From NCBI GenBank assembly GCA_035606915.1, contig DATNDU010000029.1, forward strand, positions 1 to 11,871: 11,871 nt of DNA. Direction: 5' to 3'. This document shows, piece after piece, positions 7,231-11,871 of the stretch. The stretch's first letter is position 1. The number at the start of each line of letters is the position of its first letter. The stretch is from Roseiarcus sp035606915. GTDB taxonomy: Bacteria; Pseudomonadota; Alphaproteobacteria; Rhizobiales; Beijerinckiaceae. The notes beneath the pieces are model-generated. The model did not search any database. It was given only the letters and a program-made list of their open reading frames with translations, and was not told the DNA's origin. The translations under genes and the position numbers were made by a program.

Positions 7231-9060
7231 TCAATCGTCGAAATTGTTGATGACCGCGTCGGCGATGGCGCGCTTGGTGACGACGCCGACCACGTCCTTG
7301 GCCTGCGGCTTGCCCTCGCCGGTATAGACGATCGCCGCGCCGGCGCGATGGCGCTTCAACCGCGCCAGCGCCCGTCCGAGCAGATCGGTGTCGCGCACCA
7401 GCACCAGGCTGCGCTCCATGAAGTCCTCGATCTTGACGTCCGGGTCGGCGCGGAAGCGGCTCCACAGCCCCGAGCGCGGTTGCACCAGGCCGATGAGCCG
7501 GCCGTCGCGCTCCACCACGACGGGCGAGAGATCGTCAAGCACGTCCGTTTGCGGCGAGGCCGACAGCGGCGCGCCCGATTGGGCGCGCACGAAATTACGC
7601 TCCATCACGTCTTGCGCCTGGGCTTCAAGATAGAGATTGGCGTGCCGCTCCTTGGGGATACGGTGGCCGCGGTGGCGCAGCTTGATGGTGTAGACCGTCT
7701 CCGAGACCAGCATGCGGCGCACGCCGGCGGCAACCGCGACCGTGACGATGACTGGCACGATGATCTCGTAATCGCGCGTCATCTCGAACACCATGACGAT
7801 CCCCGTCATCACCGCGCCGCTGCCCGCGCCCACCATCGCCGCCATGCCGATGACCGCCGCCGAAGGCGCCTGTAGGTCGGCGCCGGGCAAGTAGGGGCCG
7901 GCGAACAGCGCGAAGGCGCCGCCGATCGTTGCGCCCATGAACAGCGAGGGCGAGAAAATGCCGCCCGAGGCGCCGCTGCCCAAGCACACCGTCGTCGCCA
8001 AAATCTTGAGCGCGAACAACAGCCCGAGCAGCGCCCACAATTCCATGCCGCCGGTGGACATCCCCCTGCCGCCGGCGAGAACCGCCTGGACGACGCTATA
8101 ACCGACGCCGTCGACATAGTAGTGACCGAAGAAATGGGCGCACCCGATCATCAATCCGCCCATGATCGTCATGCCGATGATATTCTGGAGATAGGGACCG
8201 CCGGGGATTTTCGGGAAGTTGTCCTCCATGAACACCAGCACGCGAATGAACAGCCAGGCGCCGACGCCGACCAGCAGGCCAAGCGCCACATAGGCGATCG
8301 GTTGCTCGATGTTGATGCCGTGGCCGAGCGGCATGACCTCGGCAGGCATGGCAAACGCCGGGTTGGGGCCGATCAGCATGCGCCCGAGCAGCGTCGCCGC
8401 GCCGGTCGACAGCACCACCGGCAGGAAGGTGCGGTTGGAGACTTCCGGCAACAGGATTTCCGTTGCAAACAGCACGCCGCCGAGCGGCGTATTGAAGGTC
8501 GCGGCGATGCCGGCGCCGGCGCCGGCGGCAATCAGCGTGATTTTCTGCGTCGTATTGAGTTTGAGAATCTGCGAAAAGGCCGAGCCCAGCGACGAACCAA
8601 TTTGGATGATCGGCCCCTCGCGCCCGACCGCGGCGCCGGTGCCGATGGAAAGCGCCGAGGCCAGCGTCTTGATGATCGCCACCAGACCGCGGATGTTGCC
8701 GCGGGTGTAGAAGATCGCGTCCATCACCTCCGGCACGCCGTGGCCCTTCGCCTCCGGCGCGAACTGCAAGACAAGAAAAACCACGAGGAGGCCGCCGAGG
8801 ATCGGCGCCAGGATGATCCAGTTGCCGAACTGGCTCGTCGACTCCAAAATGTTGGCGTTGTAATGATAGTCGAAGCGCCCATAATAGGCGATATTGTGGA
8901 TGAGGCCGATCAAGGCGCGCAGCCCCCACGCCCCCACTCCGGTCGCAATCCCGATCACCAGGGAGAGCAGGCAAAGGATCAGCAGATTGACGCGCGTCTC
9001 GGGCTCGGCCTGCGTCTTCGTCCGCGCGGAGTTCGACGCGGACGCCATCGATAGCGACAT
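7231..9060 (-). CDS. ClC-family anion channel/transporter with C-terminal CBS pair
   Basis: Integral inner-membrane protein (609 residues) of the chloride channel/transporter family. About ten or more hydrophobic segments fill residues 24-450, followed by two CBS domains (about 480-609, with DVMERNF and DFMERSLVLVRDTD) that usually bind nucleotides and tune gating. The anion-pathway signatures are GHGVP (106-110), GREGPIIQIG (146-155) with gating glutamate E148, GSGASGGIFSP (361-371) and the central tyrosine Y457 in ETVYTI. Against E. coli ClC-ec1 the first signature has His for the pore Ser107, and the internal proton glutamate (ec1 E203) is replaced by I202, with E201 matching ec1 E202. Coupled Cl-/H+ exchange of the ec1 kind is therefore doubtful; a channel-like or different exchanger mechanism is possible. 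The ATG at 9060 is chosen because homology begins after it; an upstream GGGA is weakly placed, so the start is moderately sure. The frame is open to 9168. Confidence 0.92.
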   Translation of the reverse strand: MSLSMASASNSARTKTQAEPETRVNLLILCLLSLVIGIATGVGAWGLRALIGLIHNIAYYGRFDYHYNANILESTSQFGNWIILAPILGGLLVVFLVLQFAPEAKGHGVPEVMDAIFYTRGNIRGLVAIIKTLASALSIGTGAAVGREGPIIQIGSSLGSAFSQILKLNTTQKITLIAAGAGAGIAATFNTPLGGVLFATEILLPEVSNRTFLPVVLSTGAATLLGRMLIGPNPAFAMPAEVMPLGHGINIEQPIAYVALGLLVGVGAWLFIRVLVFMEDNFPKIPGGPYLQNIIGMTIMGGLMIGCAHFFGHYYVDGVGYSVVQAVLAGGRGMSTGGMELWALLGLLFALKILATTVCLGSGASGGIFSPSLFMGATIGGAFALFAGPYLPGADLQAPSAAVIGMAAMVGAGSGAVMTGIVMVFEMTRDYEIIVPVIVTVAVAAGVRRMLVSETVYTIKLRHRGHRIPKERHANLYLEAQAQDVMERNFVRAQSGAPLSASPQTDVLDDLSPVVVERDGRLIGLVQPRSGLWSRFRADPDVKIEDFMERSLVLVRDTDLLGRALARLKRHRAGAAIVYTGEGKPQAKDVVGVVTKRAIADAVINNFDD

Positions 9061-9385
9061 GGGCTGATATCCCGGAAATTTCGAGATTTTGGAAGCGCCG
9101 CTGCCTCGCATGTATGCGGCGCCAGGGCAACCCGAGTTAGCGGCGAAAAGGCGCCGCGGCTGGGGCATTTCGAAAACCAGGAGGCGGCCGCATCGCGTAT
9201 CTCAACGACGCGGCGCGACTGCGCTGGAGTCGGCGCCCTCGCTTGGCAGTTACGATCGCCGCTTAAGCCGGATTTAACCATTTCAACGGAAAAAGCTTTT
9301 ACCCGCTCGCGCTGGCCCCGTCGGCGAATCGCCCAACGGAAGGCGGCGCGCGTGTCCCGCCTTGGCTTGATTTCGAGACAGCAGC
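9061..9385. other. Divergent intergenic region between the ClC gene and the small-ORF/SDR pair
   Basis: No supported gene is seen in these 325 bases. They should hold promoters for both directions. Two nested dyads lie close to the ClC start: GCGCCGC (9095-9101) with GCGGCGC (9116-9122) around a 14-base gap, and CGCAT-GT-ATGCG (9107-9118). Only the stretch near 9270-9300 (GGATTTAACC to AAAAAGCTTTTACC) is noticeably AT-richer, including the palindrome AAAAGCTTTT, and it may contain the rightward promoter. No clear -35/-10 pair could be assigned. Confidence 0.4.
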
Positions 9386-9637
9386 ATGACGCGGCTTTCG
9401 CAATCGCAAACTCATACGCCGCGCGTCGGCCCGCCGCCGGCGCGCCCCAGCGCGCAACGGCCGAGCCAACTGCTCGCCGGAATTTATCACGACATCGGCA
9501 TGGCCGCCGTCGCGTTGGGTCTGGAGCTGGCGATGGATAGCCTGGAGCCGGAGGCGCACGAGGCAGTGCGGCGCGGCAATCGCTACATTCACCTGATGCC
9601 CAGACGCCAGGAGACGCCTGCCGCTGCCGCGACGTGA
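9386..9637 (+). CDS. Small hypothetical protein coupled to a short-chain dehydrogenase
   Basis: An 83-residue open frame that I do not recognise with certainty. An in-frame TGA about 16 bases upstream makes ATG 9386 the first possible start; the ribosome binding site is weak (GAGA about ten bases before). Residues 1-27 are rich in S, T, P and R and look disordered. The middle (LLAGIYHDIGMAAVALGLELAM, about 29-50) is hydrophobic and probably helical. The tail is charged (RRGNRYIHLMPRRQ). The core recalls short Bradyrhizobium-type hypothetical proteins with a Y-x-D/E-IG-x-x-AVA pattern, but that is from memory. The best evidence for a real gene is that its stop codon overlaps the GTG start of the next gene as GTGA. 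Function unknown. Confidence 0.6.
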   Translation: MTRLSQSQTHTPRVGPPPARPSAQRPSQLLAGIYHDIGMAAVALGLELAMDSLEPEAHEAVRRGNRYIHLMPRRQETPAAAAT

Positions 9638-10410
9638 GCCTCTATCGCGCCGCGCCCGGCGATGGATCGGCCTGGGTCACCGGCGCCAGCGCCGGCCTCG
9701 GGCGCGGCGTCGCGCTGGAATTGGCGCGGCGCGGCTTCACCGTCTTCGCCACCGCCCGCCGCGCCGATCGGCTCGAAGCGCTGGCGCAGCAAGCCGTCGG
9801 GCTCGCCGGTCGCATTCACGCCGCGCCCGGCGATGTCACCGACCGCCCCGGTCTGGCGGCGCTCTATGCGCAAATCGAATCGCAGGGGCCGGTGGCGCTG
9901 GCGGTGCTGAACGCCGGCGGCGGCTGGCGCGACAAGGCCGGCGATTTCGGCGGCGAGGCGTTTCAACACACCTTCGCCGTCAATGTGCAGGGTCTCGCCA
10001 ACGCCGCCAATCCGGCTTTCAATGCGATGCAGGCGCGGGCTAAGGGGCAGATCGCCATCGTCGGCTCGCTGATCGGCTATGGCGGCGTGCCCAACGCCTA
10101 CGCCTATGGGCCGAGCAAGGCGGCGGCGATCTCGCTGGCGGTGGGGCTCCGGTTCCTGGCGCAGCGGCATGGCGTGCGCGTGCAGGTAATCAACCCCGGC
10201 TATGTGAAGACCGACCTCACCGCCAACAACCGCTACCCGATGCCGTTGCTGATGGAATGCGACGTGGCGTGCCGGCGCATCTGCGACGGGCTGGCGCGAG
10301 GCGGGTTCGAGATCCGCTTTCCGCGCCGGCTGGCGTATCTGGTCCGGCTGACCCAGTCGCTGCCTTATCCGCTGTTCTTCGCGCTGTTTCGCGCCTTCGG
10401 GCTGCGCTGA
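9634..10410 (+). CDS. Short-chain dehydrogenase/reductase (classical SDR)
   Basis: An NAD(P)-dependent oxidoreductase of 258 residues with a Rossmann fold. Motifs are TGASAGLG (16-23) for dinucleotide binding, NAG (93-95), the structural N117, catalytic S145 in GSLIG, and the YxxxK pair Y158/K162. Arginines after the second strand (ARRADR, 41-46) suggest NADP(H) preference; this is inferred. The C-terminal 35 residues (FPRRLAYLVRLTQSLPYPLFFALF) are hydrophobic, as in SDRs that attach to membranes or act on lipophilic substrates. The GTG start is fixed mainly by the GTGA overlap with the preceding small gene; the nearest purine-rich site (AGGAG, 9610-9614) is too far, so translation probably depends on coupling. 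The substrate is not predictable. A photolyase remnant begins directly after its stop codon on the other strand, so this pair may have arrived by, or survived, a rearrangement. Confidence 0.9.
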   Translation: MSLYRAAPGDGSAWVTGASAGLGRGVALELARRGFTVFATARRADRLEALAQQAVGLAGRIHAAPGDVTDRPGLAALYAQIESQGPVALAVLNAGGGWRDKAGDFGGEAFQHTFAVNVQGLANAANPAFNAMQARAKGQIAIVGSLIGYGGVPNAYAYGPSKAAAISLAVGLRFLAQRHGVRVQVINPGYVKTDLTANNRYPMPLLMECDVACRRICDGLARGGFEIRFPRRLAYLVRLTQSLPYPLFFALFRAFGLR

Positions 10411-10414
10411 GTGT

Positions 10415-10575
10415 TCGCGCCGCCAGCGACTTGTCGAGCGGCCAGCGCCGCCAAGCGGCCGCGCTGCGGCGTCGTCATGCATATAGAGGAATATCGCCGG
10501 ATGGTCGGCGGCGGCGCGGATGGCGGGCTGGTCGTCCAGCCGCAAATCGTCGCGCAGCCATACGATCGCAGTCAT
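10415..10575 (-). pseudogene. 5' remnant of a DNA photolyase gene (truncated and frameshifted)
   Basis: Reading leftwards from ATG 10575, the first 44 residues match the N-terminus of deoxyribodipyrimidine photolyase/cryptochrome proteins: IVWLRDDLRLDDQPAIRAAA (residues 4-23), FLYMHDD (29-35) and RPLGGA (39-44). The family continues with a segment like RWWLDKSL. That continuation (RWPLDKSLAA) is present here in another frame, after a shift at about 10444-10450. The similarity then stops at about 10418, a few bases from the stop codon of the convergent dehydrogenase gene. The antenna-binding remainder and the whole FAD-binding domain are missing. In the unshifted frame translation would run on, antisense to the dehydrogenase gene, to 9589, with no photolyase similarity. 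The remnant keeps a GGAG site about nine bases before the ATG. It is 41 bases downstream of the DUF1127 gene, so an intact phr may once have stood there. Confidence 0.75.
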
Positions 10576-10602
10576 GGGGAAGCTCCGCTCCAGCTTCCCC
10601 CA
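10574..10602. repeat. Perfect 11-bp inverted repeat over the photolyase start codon
   Basis: ATGGGGAAGCT (10574-10584) and AGCTTCCCCAT (10592-10602) form a perfect 11-bp stem with a 7-base loop, CCGCTCC. On the minus strand the loop carries the GGAG ribosome-binding core and the right-hand stem carries the photolyase ATG, so the RNA hairpin could mask translation initiation. It also lies just beyond the DUF1127 stop and could act as a 3'-end stem, though no T-run follows on either strand. Confidence 0.5.
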
Positions 10603-10616
10603 TACGCGCGCGAACG

Positions 10617-10871
10617 TCAGGCGGCGCGGCGCTCCGCGATCTGGACGACGCGAACATCGTTGGCGTAGAGATCGGGCAGGCCGGGATCGACATCGGCGAG
10701 CGTCAACCCGCAATCGTCGAGTTCGCGTCGGTCGAGCATGAGAAGCTCCCGGCGCTCGGCGGCGCGGGCGCTAGAGGCCTCGATTAGGTTAAGAATTTGT
10801 TGACCCAGCCGGCCGAGCGAGAAGCTTGCCGAATGACCCGCCGCTTGGGCATCGACGAACGAGGATTTCAC
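10617..10871 (-). CDS. DUF1127 domain small protein
   Basis: An 84-residue cytoplasmic protein whose core RRELLMLDRRELDDCGLTLAD (about 40-60) is the arginine-rich DUF1127 motif (RRELxxLxDRELxDIGLTRxD in typical members). DUF1127 proteins in alphaproteobacteria have been linked to RNA-associated regulation and to phosphate or carbon metabolism; whether that holds here is unknown. The GTG start at 10871 is supported by AAGGA eight bases upstream. Before the motif is a helix-like region (SFSLGRLGQQILNLIEASSA); after it come about 20 residues without recognisable similarity. It is transcribed divergently from the LysR-type regulator gene across a 119-bp gap, an arrangement that suggests the regulator may control it. 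The photolyase remnant follows 41 bases downstream. Confidence 0.82.
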   Translation of the reverse strand: MKSSFVDAQAAGHSASFSLGRLGQQILNLIEASSARAAERRELLMLDRRELDDCGLTLADVDPGLPDLYANDVRVVQIAERRAA

Positions 10872-10935
10872 TTTCGTAGTCCTTTTCAGCCTATGGAAGA
10901 ACGCCGCTGCGTCCTTAAGGTTGGATATAGACCGA

Positions 10936-10965
10936 TTGTGCGGCGCCGCAAGTTATGCTTATATC
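10936..10965. promoter_or_regulatory. Candidate operator and overlapping divergent promoters
   Basis: The DUF1127/LysR gap contains the perfect 12-bp palindrome TGCGGCGCCGCA (10939-10950). A T-N11-A arrangement of the LysR type can be drawn from T10939 to A10951. Rightwards, TTGTGC (10936-10941) is followed after 18 bases by TATATC (10960-10965). Leftwards, TTGCGG followed after 16 bases by TATATC can be read on the minus strand from about 10952 to 10925. A regulator bound to the palindrome could thus affect both genes. This is pattern matching, not proof of binding. Confidence 0.35.
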
Positions 10966-10990
10966 AAATGCGGAATAGAAAAAATTGACA

Positions 10991-11871
10991 ATGCAGCCCT
11001 CCCACCGTTTACCGTCGCTCAACGCCTTGCGGGCCTTTGAAACGGTGGCGCGACGGCTGTCGTTCTCGCGCGCGGCGGAGGAATTGTTCGTCACCAAGGC
11101 GGCGGTGGCGCAGCAGGTGCGACTGCTGGAGGAAGAAATCGGCGCGCCGCTGGTCGTAAGGTCCGGCCGCGGGCTCAAGCTCACTGAGGCGGGCGCCGCT
11201 GGGGCAGTAGGGCTAACCGACGGCTTCGCCATGTTGACGCGCGCGGCGCGCGAGATGCGCGAGGCCAAGGGGCGGCGCTTTCTGGTCATCAACTCCAGCG
11301 CCTCCTTCGCCGCCACCTGGCTTGTCGGCCGCATCGGCAAGTTCAAATCCCGCCACACCGACATCGACGTGCTGGTCGACGCCGATCCGCGCGAGGACAC
11401 GCTCGGCGAGGCGGACGCGATGATTCGCTGGGGCGACGGCGGTTTTCCCGGCCTGGCGACGACGCGGCTGTTCAAGGAGGACGTGTTCCCGGTTTGCGCG
11501 CCGCAACTCGTCTCGGCCGAGCCGCCGCTGCGCACGCCTGCCGATCTCAGCCATTGCACGCTACTGCATCTGGAGTGGAACCCGAACTTTCCGACCTGGC
11601 CGTCGTGGGCGGTTTGGCTGAAGGCGGCGGGCGCCGGCGAGGTCGAGGCGACGCGCGGCGTGTTCTTCAACCAGATGTCGGTGGCGATCTCGGCCGCCGC
11701 GCAGGGGCAGGGGGTGGCGCTGGCCTCGCTCGCCATCGCCGCCGACGATCTTGCCTCCGGCCGCCTCGTGGCGCCGTTCGCGACCACGGTGCGCACGCCG
11801 TTCGGCTATTACTTCCTGTGCCGGCCGGACGCCGCCGACACGCCGCGCATCCGGGCGCTGCGCGATTTTCT
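10991..11871 (+). CDS. LysR-family (GcvA-like) transcriptional regulator, truncated by the window edge
   Basis: The frame from ATG 10991 is open to the last base: 293 complete codons and no stop. LysR proteins are usually about 300 residues, so probably only a few C-terminal residues are missing. The N-terminal winged helix-turn-helix spans about 8-67: LPSLNALRAFETVARRLSFS, then AAEELFVTKAAVAQQVRLLE and LKLTEAG. The effector-binding domain follows from about 92 (RFLVINSSASFAATWLVGR) to the end. LPSLNALRAFE and the domain layout are typical of the GcvA/AmpR-like subgroup. The recognition helix reads KAAVAQQV, where most relatives have QAAVSxQI, so the usual serine is alanine. There is no strong ribosome binding site before the ATG. 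It is divergent from the DUF1127 gene, and LysR proteins often regulate their divergent neighbour and themselves. The effector is unknown. Confidence 0.92.
   Translation, partial: MQPSHRLPSLNALRAFETVARRLSFSRAAEELFVTKAAVAQQVRLLEEEIGAPLVVRSGRGLKLTEAGAAGAVGLTDGFAMLTRAAREMREAKGRRFLVINSSASFAATWLVGRIGKFKSRHTDIDVLVDADPREDTLGEADAMIRWGDGGFPGLATTRLFKEDVFPVCAPQLVSAEPPLRTPADLSHCTLLHLEWNPNFPTWPSWAVWLKAAGAGEVEATRGVFFNQMSVAISAAAQGQGVALASLAIAADDLASGRLVAPFATTVRTPFGYYFLCRPDAADTPRIRALRDF

Noticed and set aside
8122..9054. A 310-codon plus-strand frame opposite the ClC gene
   Set aside because: Charged, repetitive composition typical of the complement of a membrane-protein gene; no support.
9589..10443. Continuation of the photolyase N-terminal frame antisense through the dehydrogenase gene (full frame 9589-10713)
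   Set aside because: Only the part right of about 10444 resembles photolyase; the rest is a shadow of the dehydrogenase gene, so a 374-residue fusion protein is not credible.
10915..11796. A 293-codon minus-strand frame opposite the LysR gene
   Set aside because: The plus-strand frame has a clear winged helix and effector domain; the antisense is S/A/R-rich without motifs.
1..11871. CRISPR array, tRNA/rRNA, insertion sequence, prophage or defence island
   Set aside because: No regularly spaced repeats, cloverleaf-like segments, transposase or integrase motifs, terminal repeats or defence-type domains were seen on either strand.

Overview
The window is GC-rich DNA with long shadow ORFs on opposite strands. 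It reads as an alphaproteobacterium, most likely Hyphomicrobiales (Rhizobiales). That rests on protein character (an RlpA lipoprotein without a SPOR domain, a DUF1203 protein, a DUF1127 protein, an alphaproteobacterial-type delta' subunit) and on the gene order rlpA - D,D-carboxypeptidase - tmk - holB, which I remember from this order. Genus is not resolved; a Beijerinckiaceae/Methylocystaceae-like organism is only a guess.

Left part (1-2524): a minus-strand ANL acyl-CoA synthetase, closest by motif to the Pcs60/AAE3 oxalate-CoA ligase group, is divergent from a plus-strand GT-A type glycosyltransferase across a 112-bp gap with dyads and a possible sigma-70 promoter. Middle (2644-6679): rlpA, then a D-alanyl-D-alanine carboxypeptidase, thymidylate kinase (tmk) and DNA polymerase III delta' (holB). 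The last three overlap by 4 bases at each junction (GTGA, ATGA), so peptidoglycan trimming, dTTP supply and clamp loading are probably co-expressed. holB converges with a minus-strand DUF1203 gene 10 bases away, and a ClC-family anion transporter gene with two CBS domains lies upstream of that gene on the same strand.

Right part (9061-11871): a 325-bp divergent spacer, then a small unrecognised 83-residue gene coupled to a short-chain dehydrogenase gene by a GTGA overlap. Immediately after the dehydrogenase, on the minus strand, lies a 5'-terminal remnant of a DNA photolyase gene, frameshifted and cut off. Upstream of the remnant on the same strand is a DUF1127 gene, divergent from a GcvA-like LysR regulator that runs off the right edge. 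The 119-bp gap between them carries a perfect 12-bp palindrome.

Most of the window is housekeeping or commonplace. I saw no CRISPR array, tRNA, rRNA, insertion sequence or obvious defence system. The points most worth a second look are the photolyase remnant, the ClC residue changes, the small gene coupled to the dehydrogenase, and the LysR/DUF1127 divergent control region.
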